This document shows positions 1 through 11,800 of a DNA stretch of 64,000 nt, one piece after another (position 1 is the stretch's first letter; each line of letters opens with the position of its first letter). The stretch spans positions 268,596,259 through 268,660,258 of the forward strand of contig NC_057796.1 in the NCBI RefSeq assembly GCF_018294505.1, written 5' to 3'. The position numbers and the translations under genes are program-made. This DNA comes from Triticum aestivum (taxonomy: Eukaryota; Streptophyta; Magnoliopsida; Poales; Poaceae). The notes beneath the pieces are model-generated. The model had not been told where the DNA came from. It made no database searches and saw only the letters and a list, made by a program, of their open reading frames with translations.

Positions 1-160
1 ATCGGTTATGGTTTAGTTGATTTGGATCACGTGATCACTTAGATGATTAGAGGGATGTCTATCTAAGTGGGAGTTCTTAAGTAATATGATTAATTGAACT
101 TAAATTTATCATGAACTTAGTACCTGATAGTATTTTGCTTGTCTATGTTGTTGTAGATAG

Positions 161-3100
161 ATGGCCCGTGCTGTTGTTCCGTTGAATTTTAATGCGTTCC
201 TTGAGAAAGCTACGTTGAAAGATGATGGTAGCAATTACATGGACTGGGTCCGTAACTTGAGGATTATCCTCATTGCTGCACAGAAGAATTACGTCCTGGA
301 AGCACCGCTAGGTGTCAGGCCTGCTGCAGATGCTGCTGATGACATTAAGAACGTCTGGCAGAGTAAAGATGATGACTACTCGATAGTTCAGTGTGCCATG
401 CTTTACGGCTTAGAACCGGGACTTCAACGACGTTTTGAACGTCATGGAGCATATGAGATGTTCCAGGAGTTGAAGTTAATATTTCAAGCAAATGCCCGGA
501 TTGAGAGATATGAAGTCTCCAATTAGTTCTATAGCTGTAAGATGGAGGAGAATAGTTCTGTCAGTGAACATATACTCAAAATGTCTGGGTATAATAATCA
601 CCTGATTCAACTGGGAGTTAATCTTCCGGATGATAGTGTCATTGACAGAATTCTTCAATCAGTGCCACCAAGCTACAAGAGCTTTGTGATGAACTATAAT
701 ATGCAAGGGATGGATAAGACAATTCCTGAGCTCTTCGCGATCCTAAAGGCTGCGGAGGTAGAAATCAAGAAGGAGCATCAAGTGTTGATGGTCAACAAGA
801 CCATCAGTTTCAAGAAAAAGGGTAAAGGGAAGAAGAAGGGGAACTTCAAGAAGAACGGCAAACAAGTTGTTGCTCAGGAGAAGAAACCCAAGTCTGGACC
901 TAAGCCTGAGACTAAGTGCTTCTACTGCAAAGGGACTGGACACTGGAAGCGGAACTGCCCCAAGTATTTGGCGGATAAGAAGGATGGCAAGGTGAACAAA
1001 GGTATATGTGATATACATGTTATTTATGTGTACCTTACTAAAGCTCGCAGTAGCACCTGGGTATTTGATACTGGTTCTGTTGCTAATATTTGCAACTCGA
1101 AACAGGGACTACGGATTGAGCGAAGATTGGCTAAAGACGAGGTGGCGATGCGCGTGGGAAATGGTTCCAAAGTCGATGTGATCGCCGTCGGCACGCTACC
1201 TCTACATCTACCTTCGGGATTAGTTTTAGACCTGAATAATTGTTATTTGGTGCCAGCGTTAAGCATGAACATTATATCTGGATCTTGTTTGATGCGAGAC
1301 GGTTATTCATTTAAATATGAGAATAATGGTTGTTCTATTTATATGGGTAATATCTTTTATGGTCATGCACCCTTGAAGAGTGGTCTATTTGTGTTGAATA
1401 TCGATAGTAGTAATACACATATTCATAATGTTGAAGCCAACAGATGCAGAGTTGATAATGATAGTGCAACTTATTTGTGGCACTGCCGTTTGGGTCATAT
1501 TGGTGTAAAGCGCATGAAGAAACTCCATACTGATGGACTTCTGGAATCACTTGATTATGAATCACTTGGTACTTGTGAACCATGCCTCATTGGCAAGATG
1601 ACTAAAACGCCGTTCTCCGGAACAATGGAGCGAGCAACAGATTTGTTGGAAATCATACATACTGATGTATGTGGTCCAATGAATATTGAGGCTCGCGGCG
1701 GGTATCGTTATTTTCTCACCTTCATAGATGATTTGAGTAGATATGGGTATATCTACTTAATGAAACATAAGTCTGAAACATTTGAAAAGTTAAAAGAATT
1801 TCAGAGTGAAGTGGAGAATCATCGTAACAAGAAAATAAAGTTTCTACGATCTGATCGTGGAGGAGAATATTTGAGTTACGAGTTTGGTCTACATTTGAAA
1901 CAATGCGGAATAGTTTCGCAACTCATGCCACCCGGAACACCACAGCGTAATGGTGTGTCCGAATGTCGTAATCGTACTTTACTAGATATGGTGCGGTCTA
2001 TGATGTCTCTTACTGATTTACCGCTATCGTTTTGGGGTTATGCTTTAGAGACGGCTGCATTCACGTTAAATAGGGCACCATCGAAATCCGTTAACAAGAT
2101 GCCTTATGAACTGTGGTTTGGCAAGAAACCAAAGTTGTTGTTTCTTAAAGTTTGGGGCTGCGATGTGTATGTGAAAAAGCTTCAACCTGATAAGCTCGAA
2201 CCCAAATCGGAGAAATGTGTCTTCATAGGATACCCAAAGGAAACTGTTGGGTACACCTTCTATCACAGATCCGAAGGCAAGACATTTGTTGCTAAGAATG
2301 GATCCTTTCTAGAGAAGGAGTTTCTCTCGAAAGAAGTGAGTGGGAGGAAAGTAGAACTTGACGAGGTAACTGTACCTGCTCCCTTATTGGAAAGTAGTTC
2401 ATCACAAAAACCGGTTCCTGTGACACCTACACCAATTAGTGAGGAAGCTAATGATATTGATCATGAAACTTCGGATCAAGTTACTACCAAACCTCATAGG
2501 TCAACCAGAGTAAGATCCGCACCAGAGTGGTACGGTAATCCTATTCTGGAGGTCATGTTACTTGACCATGGCGAACCTACAAACTATGAAGAAGCGATGG
2601 TGAGCCCTGATTCCGCAAAATGGCTTGAGGCCATGAAATCTGAGATGGGATCCATGTATGAGAACAAAGTGTGGACTTTGGTTGACTTGCCCGATGACCG
2701 GCAAGCCACAGAGAATAAATGGATCTTCAAGAAGAAGACTGACGCTGACGGTAATGTTACTGTGTACAAAGCTCGACTTGTTGTGAAAGGTTTTCGACAA
2801 GTTCAAGGGGTTGATTACGATGAGACTTTCTCACCCGTAGCGATGCTTAAGTCTGTCCGAATCATGTTAGCAATTGTCGCATTTTATGATTATGAAATTT
2901 GGCAAATGGATGTCAAAACTGCATTCCTGAATGGATTTCTGGAACAAGAGTAGTATATGATGCAACCAGAAGGTTTTTTCGATCCAAAGGGTCCTAACAA
3001 AGTGTGCAAGCTCCAGCGATCCATTTATGGACTGGTGCAAGCCTCTCGGAGTTAGAATAAATGTTTTGATAGTGTGATCAAAGCATATGGTTTTATATAG

Positions 3101-4147
3101 ACTTTTGGAGAAGCCTGTATATACAAGAAAGTGAGTGGGAGCTCTGTAGCATTTCTAATATTATATGTGGATGACATATTGTTAATTGGAAATGATATAG
3201 AATTTCTGGATAGCATAAAAGGATACTTGAATAAGAGTTTTTCAATGAAAGACCTCGGTGAAGCTGCTTACATATTGGGCATCAAGATCTATAGAGATAG
3301 ATCAAGACGCTTAATTGGACCTTCACAAAGCACATACCATGACAAAGTTTTGAAAAAGTTCAAAATGGATCAAGCAAAGAAAGGGTTCTTGCATGTGTTA
3401 CAAGGTGTGAAATTGAGTCAGACTCAATGCCCGACCACTGCAGAAGATAGAGAGAAAATGAAAAGTGTTCCCTATGCTTCCGCCATAGGCTCTATCATGT
3501 ATGCAATGATGTGTACCAGACCTGATGTGTGCCTTGCTATTAGCTTAGCAGGGAGGTACCAAAGTAATCCAGGAGTGGATCACTGGATAGCGGTCAAGAA
3601 GATCCTGAAATACCTGAAAAGGACTAAGGATATGTTTCTCGTTTATGGAGGTGACAAAGAGATCGTCATAAATGGTTACGTCGATGCAAGCTTTGACACT
3701 GATCCGGACGATTCTGAATCGCAAACCGGATACGTGTTTTTATTGAACGGTGGAGCTGTCAGTTGGTGCAGTTCTAAACAAAGCGTCGTGACGGGATCTA
3801 CGTGTGAAGAGGAATACATAGATGCTTCGGAAGAAGCAAATGAAGGAGTCTGGATGAAGGAGTTCATATCCGATCTAGGTGTCATACCTAGTGCATCGGG
3901 TCCAATGAAAATCTTTTGCCATAATACTGGTGCAATTGCCTTGGCAAAGGAATCCAGATTTCACAAGAGAACCAAGCACATCAAGAGACGTTTCAATTCC
4001 ATCCAGGATCAAGTCCAGGTGGGAGACATAGAGATTTGCAAGATACATACGGATCTGAATGTCGCAGACCCGTTGACTAAGCCTCTTCCACGAGCAAAAC
4101 ATGATCAACACCAAGACTCCATGGGTGTTAGAATCATTACTGTGTAA
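161..4147 (+). pseudogene. copia gag-pol polyprotein, one frame with four stop codons
   Basis: One reading frame of 1329 codons encodes the whole polyprotein, interrupted only by TAG at 524-526, 2951-2953, 3053-3055 and 3098-3100, with no frameshift. In order: gag from an ATG at 161; a CCHC zinc knuckle (CFYCKGTGHWKRNC) near 917-958; protease DTG near 1067; an integrase zinc-binding HHCC (WHCRLGH ... CEPC) near 1480-1590; the integrase core with HTD, SDRGGEY and VSE as the D, D35E triad (about 1660-1970); reverse transcriptase with YVDD near 3164; and RNase H ending with DPLTKPLPR. These enzymes would cut, copy and insert the element. Two of the stops (3053, 3098) fit C-to-T decay of a Trp and a Gln codon, as expected from methylated silent copies. 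The protein cannot be made whole. Confidence 0.95.
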
Positions 4148-4170
4148 TCTAGATTATTGAATCTAGTGCA

Positions 4171-4180
4171 AGTGGGAGAC
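4171..4180 (+). other. polypurine tract of the copia element
   Basis: AGTGGGAGAC lies directly before the LTR start at 4181. This is the usual place and composition for the plus-strand primer of reverse transcription. The same motif precedes the 3' LTR of the second copy (29473-29482). Confidence 0.8.
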
Positions 4181-5905
4181 TGAAGAAATATGCCCTAGAG
4201 GCAATAATAAAGTTATTATTTATTTCCTCATGTCATGATAAATGTTTATTATTCATGCTAGAATTGTATTAACCGGAAACATAATACATGTGTGAATACA
4301 TAGACAAACATAGTGTCACAAGTATGCCTCTACTTGACTAGCTCGTTGATCAAAGATGGTTGAGTTTCCTAGCCATAGACATGAGTTGTCATTTGATTAA
4401 CGGGATCACATCATTAGAAGAATGATGTGATTGACTTGACCCATTCCATTAGCTTAGCACTTGATCGTTTAGTTTACTACTATTGCTTTCTCCATGACTT
4501 ACACATGTTCCTATGACTATGAGATTATGCAACTCCCGAATACCGGAGGAACACTTTCTGTGCTACCAAACGTCACAAAGTAACTGGGTGATTGTAAAGG
4601 TGCTCTACATGTGTCTCCAATGGTGTTCGTTGAGTTGGCATAGATCGAGAATAGGATTTGTCACTCCGATTGTCGGGGAGGTATCTCCGGGCCCTCTCGG
4701 TAATGCACATCACTATAAGCCTTGCAAGCAATGTGACTAATGAGTTAGTTACGGGATGATGCACTACGTAACTAGTAAAGAGACTTGCCGGTAACGAGAT
4801 TGTGCTAGGTATTGAGATACCGATGATCGAATCTCGGGCAAGTAACATACCGACGACAAAGGGAACAACGTATGTTGTTATGCGGTTTGATCGATAAAGA
4901 TCTTCATAGAATATGTAGGAACCAATATGAGCATCCAGGTTCCGCTATTGGTTATTGACCGAAGACACGTCTCGGTCATGTCTACGTAGTTCTCGAACCC
5001 GTAGGGTCCGCACGCTTAACGTTCGGTGACGATCGGTATTATGAGTTTATGTGTTTTGATGTACCGAAGGTAGTTCGGAGTCCCGGATATGATCACGGAC
5101 ATGACGAGGAGTCTCTAAATGGTCGACACATAAAGATCGATATATTGGACGGCTATATTTGGACATCAGAATGGTTCCGAGTGAGATGGGGAATATACCG
5201 GAGCACCGGGAGGATACCGGAACCCCCCGGGAGGTATATGGGCCTTATTGGGCCTTAGTGGAAAGGAGGGGAAATGAGCAAAGGAGGGGGCGCCCCCCCA
5301 AGCCCAATCCGAATTGGGAAGGGGGCCGGCCCCACTTTCCTTCCTCCCTCCTTCCCCTTCCTTCCCTCTCCTACTCCAACTTGGGAAGGGGGGATCCTAC
5401 TCCCACCGGGAGTAGGACTCCCCCTTGGGCGCGCCTAGAGAGGGCCGGCCCTCCCCTCCTCCACTCCTTTATATACGGAGGAGGGGGGCACCCCATGGAC
5501 ACACAAGTCGATCATTGATCTCTCTTAGCCGTGTGCGGTGCCCCCTCCACCATAATCCACCTCGGTCATATCGTAGCGGTGCTTAGGCGAAGCCCTGCTT
5601 CGGTAACTTCGTCAACACCGTCATCATGCCGTCGTGCTGACGAAGCTCTCCCTCGAAGCTCTACTGGATCGTGAGTTCGCGGGACATCGCCGAGCTGAAC
5701 GTGTGCTGAACACGGAGGTGCCGTACGTTCGGTACTAAGGATCGGTCGATCGTGAAGACGTACGACTACATCAACTGCGTTGTCATAACGCTTCCGCTTT
5801 CGGTCTACGAGGGTACGTGGACACACTCTTCCCTCTCGTTGCTATGCATCACCATGATCTTGCGTGTGCGTAGGAATTTTTTTGAAATTACTACGTTCCC
5901 CAACA
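4181..5905 (+). repeat. 3' LTR of the first copia element
   Basis: The 1725 bp LTR starts TG and ends CA (CCCCAACA). It is colinear with the LTRs at 22704-24396 and 29483-31223. A TATA box with the GGGGGGCACCC block downstream sits about 430 bp before its end. It would carry promoter, transcript start and polyadenylation signals. Confidence 0.93.
5468..5475 (+). promoter_or_regulatory. TATA box of copia LTR
   Basis: TTTATATA followed by ACGGAGGAGGGGGGCACCCC. It occupies the same LTR position as the TATA boxes at 23961 and 30787, and matches the known promoter layout of the BARE1 lineage. Confidence 0.7.
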
Positions 5906-6534
5906 CTTCTGGTATCATTTTCAGCACTATGTTACTTGCGTGTAGACTAAGTTGTACTGATAGTCCATTCATAGTAGCACTTATGTTCTTAGTCTGACAT
6001 TTTTTTGGGGGGATTACAAACTGATGCTTCTTTGTACTTTTTTTTATTGTAGTAAGTATGTACTGTCCGATCAAGTGTACTAGTACTGTCATTCTTAGTC
6101 TGCAAGTGACCAACATAAGTGTGTGCTGATGCTTCTTAACTTTTTCTGTTTGTAGTACTTGTTAATTTTCTAGCAGCTACATATGAATGAGAACAGTACA
6201 TGAAGTACTAAGAATTTCTTCTTCAACTTTTGAAGCATTGTTAAGCAACTCAAATTGCACTCATTGTTTTCAATGTTATGTTTTCTATACAATACTGAAT
6301 CGAAACTACACATGGAACAACATTGTGTGATTAGTTGCTTCATAACTAGTACTTTAGAGCAGCCACAAAGTTCCATTGAGAAGCTACTTTGAATTTGAAA
6401 TGATGGATTAACAAAATACGAAGCTACCAAACTTGTATAATGAGATAAGCAAAACAATATACTTGATGACATAAGTAAACTTATTCAACCATGAAAAGCA
6501 CATCATAATCATACTGGTTCAACCCAACAAGAGC
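5906..6534. other. unassigned AT-rich spacer between two transposons
   Basis: About 630 bp lies between the copia LTR end and the CACTA terminus. The short ORFs here resemble no family I know. It is presumably older sequence into which the copia element inserted. I see no gene, RNA or repeat structure. Confidence 0.5.
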
Positions 6535-7021
6535 CACTGGTGCGCGTCAGTCCTAAACAAACGGTTTTTTACCCCTTTCCGCGACGGCATTTGGAACCGT
6601 CGCCAAGTGAGTGTGTGCGATAGGGTGTCCTTCCCACACATCCCAGAAATAGTCAGGGATAGGCCCTCCTGAGAACCAGGCTGGGGCCGTGTGCGACCGG
6701 GCGAGGCATTGAAACCCAATCATTTCCGTAGGTGTGTACATCCCACACGGTGAATCCCAGAAATCATTTCCGTAGGTATGTACACCCCACACGGTGAATC
6801 CCAGAAATCATTTCCGTAGGTACGTACATCCCACACGGTAATCCAAGAAAATCATTTCCATTGGTATGTACATCCCACACGGTGAATCCCAGAAAAACAT
6901 TTCCGTTCGTATGTATATCACACACAGTCAATCCAAGGAATACATTTCCGTTCTTACGTACATCCCACACAGTCAATCCAGGGAAAACGTTTCCGTTCGG
7001 ATGTACATCCCACACGGTTTT
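6535..7021 (+). mobile_element. CACTA (En/Spm) transposon terminus, truncated by gypsy insertion
   Basis: The stretch begins CACTGGTGCGCGTCAGTCC, a CACT-type terminal repeat. After about 185 bp it enters a tandem array of 44-45 bp units, the subterminal repeat layout typical of CACTA elements. It stops at 7021, exactly where the gypsy LTR begins (TGTCGGG), so the gypsy element inserted into or joined this end. No transposase and no matching second end were found nearby. The terminal sequence differs from the CACTA at 31976, so this is a different family. The assignment rests on the CACT start and the repeat array, not on coding sequence. Confidence 0.6.
6721..7021 (+). repeat. subterminal tandem repeats of CACTA end, 44-45 bp x 7
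   Basis: Units start at 6721, 6765, 6809, 6853, 6898, 6943 and 6988. Each opens with CATTTCCGT and carries ACATCCCACACGG. The last is cut at 7021 by the gypsy LTR. Such arrays are the usual binding sites for the element-encoded DNA-binding protein. The rightmost units differ most from the first. Confidence 0.85.
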
Positions 7022-8219
7022 TGTCGGGTGGTAGGTGCGACATATGCCAACGGATGGCTTATCATTGTGGGAGCCAATAAAACGTCGCCGGTGCCTGGAA
7101 ACGGGATGAGGCAAAGACATGCACGCCGGCGAATCTTACCCAGGTTCGGGGCTCTCCGTGGAGATAAAACCCCTAGTCCTGCTCTGCGGGGTCTCCGCAT
7201 GATCACTAGATCAGAAAGGGTAGCTACAAATGCTCCTAGAGCTGTGTGTTCAAGGGAGGAGAAGAGCAAGGCTAGCTCTTACTTCTCTCTCTCTATGGTG
7301 TGTGTGTAATGCTCAGAAGCTAACCCTTTGCATGGGTGCCCCGGGGGGTTTATATAGGCCTACCCCCCAGGGGTACAATGGTAATCCGACTGGGCGCTGG
7401 TCCCAGCCGTTAGTGTCTGCGCTTGCCGGCTTCTCCGCCGGCTGTTGGGGCCTGCCGACTGGTGGGTCCCGCCGGCTGCCGGCCTCTTGGTCGACAGGCC
7501 AGCCCCACCGCCTTAGGGTTCTGTCGGCGGCCGCTTACTGTAGCCTCGCTCTGATGACGAGGGCCTCGTCGAGGTAAGCGTGGCTACAGTGTGCCGCCTC
7601 GAGGGCTATCGCTGTAGCCTTACCTCGTCTTGTCTCCTTAATGTGGCACATGCTTCGAGAGGGGAGTAGACGGCTTCTGGGGGCCGGCTACGCCCCTGGG
7701 CGACTGGGGGAGGCCGGGCCGCCTTCGCGCCTCGCTCTGGCTGAAGGGGCCCGCCACCCGTGGACCGTACTGGCGTCGGCCGTGGGTGACGTCGAGGCTA
7801 GCATGGCTACAGTGCCGAGCCGGACGGGAGATGGCCGTCCCGTACGGCGTCCTGTGGCCATGCCTGCCTCGGGTTTCGGGAGTGATGGGCCGCACTGTGG
7901 CCACACCCTGTCTTGTCACCGTTATGTGGCGTAGCTTTGGTGGTTGCGGTCTTGGCCGGCTTCTTGGAGTCGGCGCTCTTCGAGGCCGGCTTCTGGGGAG
8001 TCGGCATCCTTTGCGACCGGCTTCCTGGAGCCGGCCACCCCGTGGTTATCCTGGGGGGAGGTTGCTGAGGCTGGGCCGCCTTCCGCGAGTCGGCTTTAGA
8101 GGTAGCCGGCCAGGGAAGGTGGTCCAATGCTTGGAGTGCTTGAAGGCCCAAAGGCCTGATAATTTTATGGACGAGCCGGGGGCAGTCGGTTAGGCTACCC
8201 GTGGCCATTTACTCTGACA
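7022..8219 (-). repeat. 3' LTR of gypsy element 1 (left on the + strand)
   Basis: The 1198 bp LTR runs from TGTCGGGTGG to CTCTGACA on the + strand, giving TGTC...GACA termini. It is followed at once by the complement of a polypurine tract. It matches 19810-20624 up to position 7837; the rest is deleted in the right copy. Confidence 0.85.
7347..7356 (-). promoter_or_regulatory. TATA box in gypsy 1 LTR, inside an inverted repeat
   Basis: Minus strand CTATATAAAC, flanked by CCCCGGGGGG on one side and CCCCCCAGGGG on the other. The TATA box therefore sits in the loop of a possible hairpin. The right LTR has the same layout at 20137-20145. Confidence 0.65.
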
Positions 8220-8233
8220 GTAGTCCCCGAAGC
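8220..8233 (-). other. polypurine tract of gypsy 1
   Basis: On the minus strand CTTCGGGGACTAC lies immediately before the LTR start TGTCAGAG. The second gypsy family has the parallel TTTAGGGGCTAC before TGAGGGAG. This fixes the LTR boundary at 8219. Confidence 0.75.
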
Positions 8234-8669
8234 TGATTGGGCTTCGAGGTTGGGTAGGAGTTGAGAAGCTCGATCAGCTTCATATCTTGACAAGCCGGCA
8301 GCTGAGAGCCGGCTTTGGTTAGGCGCGCCGTCTTGGCCAAAAATTCTGGAGTCGGTGGGCGGGAGCTCGCCAGCTCGTGCACCGGGCCACGGGCCGGCCA
8401 CTTGCCGCCTGCGAACCACGTGGCCTCACTCGGCCAAAAAGCCTGCCAGCCCACGCGCGCGACGGGACGTCGCCGCAGGGCGGGGGCCCGCCACGTCCAT
8501 GCCCGGGCCCAGGCGCGGATTCTCTGCAGCCCGAAACCGCCCGCGCGTCTCCTTGCGGCAGTTTCGGCACGCCTTTAGGACGTAATAATCGCGAGGTGTG
8601 GGGGGAGTGGGTGCAGTTAATCCCACGTCTCACCCCACATCCGGCCTCCCCGGCTTCACCTCGCAAAGC

Positions 8670-8677
8670 TATAAGTA
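8670..8677 (+). promoter_or_regulatory. TATA box of the opposite-strand gene in gypsy 1
   Basis: TATAAGTA lies 139 bp before the ATG at 8816 in an otherwise GC-rich stretch and is followed by a pyrimidine-rich leader. The duplicate copy keeps it at 20819-20826. It suggests the + strand gene has its own promoter rather than using the LTR. Confidence 0.55.
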
Positions 8678-8815
8678 GGGGGAGAGGGAGAGCGGCAGGC
8701 TCTCGCACGCTCCTCCCCCTTCCACCATCCTCTTCCTCTTGCCGTTTCTTGCAACAGTGCCTCGCCGCTGCGCTCTTCCACTACTCGTTCCTCCGCCGCC
8801 GCGCTCGTTTTCACC

Positions 8816-11800
8816 ATGCCTCCCGCCACGGAGCAATATGGCGGGGATTGGGATGGCTCCAACGTCCACGAAGATCACATTGAATTCCTCCGCAAGACGC
8901 GGCGGCTGCCCAGCGCGGACAAGGTGGAGGTCCGTCTCGCGCCGGCGAAGGAGCTAACGCCGGAGCCGCAGGAAGGCGAGCGGGTAGTCTTCCGCTCGCA
9001 TCTCTTGCGCGGCTTCGGCCTACCAGCGAGCACCTTCTTCCGCTCTTGGCTCGAGTTCTACCAACTCCAGCCGCACCACCTCACCCCGAACGCGGTGGTG
9101 CAGCTGTCGGCCTTCGTCACATTGTGCGAAGGCTACCTCGGCGTCCTCCCTACCCTCGAGCTCTGGGGGGAGTTCTTCCAGTCCAAGCTGGGCACGCGCA
9201 TGCAGGGCATACCGGCTCAGACTGGCGCCTTCATCACGATGCGGAGGGGATCTGCCGACAACCCCTTCCCCGCCATCACGCTGATCCAGTCGGTGAAGAT
9301 GTGGCAGAAGTCGTACTTCTACGTGAGGAATGTCGCCCCGCACGGCGACTACGTCAATCTGCCGGCTTACGTAGCCGGCCCACCGGCGGGCAGGCGGCCC
9401 CAATGGTCCTACCGGGCCGTGTCGCTGACGCCGGCTGGAAACGCAGCCGTCGCCCGAGTGCGAGTGATGATCCAGCGGAGGGCTTGACGGGGCCCGGCCT
9501 GTTGGCCGCCTTCGTCACGCGCCGGGTACTCCCGCTCCAGAGCCGCCCCCATCTGATCAGTCAGATGGGTGGCCGGCTTGATCCGAGCCGGATGTGTACC
9601 AAGGACATGCCGCACGACGAGGTGGCTCATATGGTAAACTATCTTGCGAACTGCAAACTCTCCGCAGAGTGGCAGTTCGGCAAGGAACCATATTGCCGAG
9701 CCAATCCGCCGCCTATGGTATGTTCTCCTTGTCTTTTCTTCTTCTCTTAATTTTGTCGCCGAGTCCCTTTTGGCCGACTCTGACTAGTCGGCTTGTCTTT
9801 GACAGAGCCCTCTTCTTCGGCCTGCAGGCGGGTCGGACGCGGAGCGCCGATTCGCCCCGGACCGGACGGAGCACGATCTGGAGGACCCCGACTTGGGGGC
9901 GGCTGCTATGGACGACAACACCGAGCCGGGCGGTGGCCAAGACGGCGGCGAAGCAGGCGGCTCCGGGCACGGAGTCAGCTTCGACGACTGGCCGGACGAG
10001 GACGAGGCCGAAGTCGTCCCGCGCCAGCAGCCGGCGTCTGGCCGCAGCGCGGGTTCCTCCGCTGCGCCGCCTGCTCGGGGCGGCGGGCAAAAGCGTCGCG
10101 CCGCGCAGGGTTTGTTTGCCAGCCGGTCGAAGAAGCCCAGGGGCGGGGCTGCAGCGACCAGGCGGGAGGAGGCGGCCGCGAAGGCGGCTCGCTTCCGCAA
10201 GACGGTGAAGCAACCGCAGACGGTGTCGGCGTAAGTTCAAAAACACCTTCGTGTACTCTTTTTTCTTTTCTCTGGTGGCTTCCTGAATCCTTGTCTTCTT
10301 CTTCAATCAACCAGAGCTCCATTGTCGCTCGAGCGGGCGGCTGCCGCCTCCGTCGTTGAGTCGCCGAGGGGGTCTGGGAGCACCACTCGCCGCGTGGACC
10401 CCCGTGTCGACCTTTAGGAGGCGACGAAACGGAACGCGCGGGAGGTGCGGGAGGAGCGGGAGGCGCGGGAGGCGGAGGCACGGAAGGCGGCCGCCGCCAA
10501 GGCGGCGCAGGAGGAGGAGGCGGCGAAGGCGCGTGCCGACGCCGCAGCCAAGGCCCAAGCGGAGGCTGCAGCTGCGGCGACGGCGGAGGAGGCCTTGTTG
10601 GTCACCCCATTGCGCGTCAGAGCTCCTGGGGCCCCGGAGCCTCTGCCAGGAGAAGCCGGCGGCGACCAGCCGGGGCTGGAGAGGGATGACGACGTCGTCA
10701 TCCTGGAGAGGGCGCCGGTGTCGACCCCGCCGACTGGAGCGGCTCAAGGAGGCCGGCCTGACCTGCCGCCTGCGCAGTCGGCGGGGGGCGAGCCGGCCGT
10801 GAGGACTGAGCTGGCAGTCCGGATGCCGCCAAGCCGGCGCGTGGGGAGGGCTGCGTCAGAGCCACAGAAAGCCGCGTCGGAGCCGCAGCCGGCCGCGGGC
10901 TCCAGCTCGTTGGCCCAAGATGTGGAGGCGGCCAGCGCCACCTCGGGGTGGATGCTGGGCGTAGGGACAGCCGTGATGAACGTGGCCGCGTAGGACGTCC
11001 GGACCCGGCTCCAAGCCCAGGCAACGACGCTGAGGCGATACACCGACGAATTCCTTGCGACGCGGGCGGCCATCCAGGTTAGGCTTCTTATCTTGCTTCT
11101 TCTTGATCTTGGTTTCTTCCGTGAGGGCGCGTCAGCGCACCCACTGGGTGTAGTCCCCGAGTTCCGAGTCGGCTGCTGAGCAAGCGGCTTGGAACTTCTT
11201 AGTGGATTTGGCTTTGCTATTCTTGTTCTTACTTCGATCTTCTGCCTATCTTGCAGGACTACCACAATCTTCGTGTGGCCGCCTTCAACTCCCAGGCTCG
11301 GGAGCTGACCCAGAAGAACGCCGACCTGACTGAGAGCCGGGGTAAGTACTTTGTTCTTTATCTCACGTGGGGGCGCGTCAGCGCATCCACTAGGTGTAGT
11401 CCCCAAGATTCGGGCCGACTGCTGAGCAGTCGGGTCGGATCTTCCTTGACGACTTCCTCTCATTGCTTCCTCTTCTTCTGCCGTTCTTGCAGCGGCCAAC
11501 GCCAGCCTGAGGGCGCAGCTGGGGGAGTCTCAGACTACCCTTCGTGCCAAGGATGCCAAGCTTGCCGCCTTGGTGCAGGAACGTGACCGCCTGGCCAAGA
11601 GGTTGGCCGACCAGGAGGAGAGCCACAAGGCGGCTCTGAAGGCGGCGCAGGACCGCGAAGCCGCCCTTCAGGCCGAGTACGAGACAGAAGCGGCTGGCTG
11701 GGCTGAAGCAAGGCAGACTCTGATCTCTGGCTATGGTCAGATCAAAGAGCTGGTTAACAGTAAGCCGCCTACTTCTTCGTCCTTTCTTGCCGTCTGCCGC

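Larger units (their letters stand above)
1..5905 (+). mobile_element. Ty1/copia LTR retrotransposon, BARE1/WIS/Angela lineage, 5' part off window
   Basis: The window opens inside the internal region of a copia element. Positions 1-160 match the leader just upstream of gag in the second copy at about 25.5 kb. A single gag-pol frame (161-4147), a polypurine tract and a 3' LTR (4181-5905) follow. Domain order gag, protease, integrase, reverse transcriptase, RNase H is diagnostic of Ty1/copia. The LTR begins TGAAGAAATATGCCC and ends ACGTTCCCCAACA, as in the BARE1/WIS/Angela group of Triticeae. The 5' LTR and left target duplication lie outside the window. The base after the LTR is 5906; the right target-site copy would be CTTCT (5906-5910), which cannot be checked here. 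Confidence 0.95.

Noticed and set aside
4513..4740. 75-codon frame present in all three copia LTR copies (also 23037-23264, 29816-30043)
   Set aside because: The three translations differ mainly by amino-acid replacements, so there is no sign of selection for protein. The shared frame follows from LTR homology.
6721..7021. Regular array resembling a CRISPR locus
   Set aside because: Units are contiguous tandem repeats without unique spacers, in a plant genome, next to a CACTA terminus.
6973..7269. 98-codon minus-strand frame in the left gypsy LTR starting MLFSSLEHTAL
   Set aside because: It is the LTR copy of the start of the gag frame at 20057. Here it runs out of the element into CACTA repeats, so it is not a gene.
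8220..9247. LTR of gypsy 1 extending to about 9247, as suggested by the duplicated stretch 20625-21396
   Set aside because: A polypurine tract and TGTC...GACA termini place the LTR end at 8219. The extra homology is internal sequence, explained by a tandem element.
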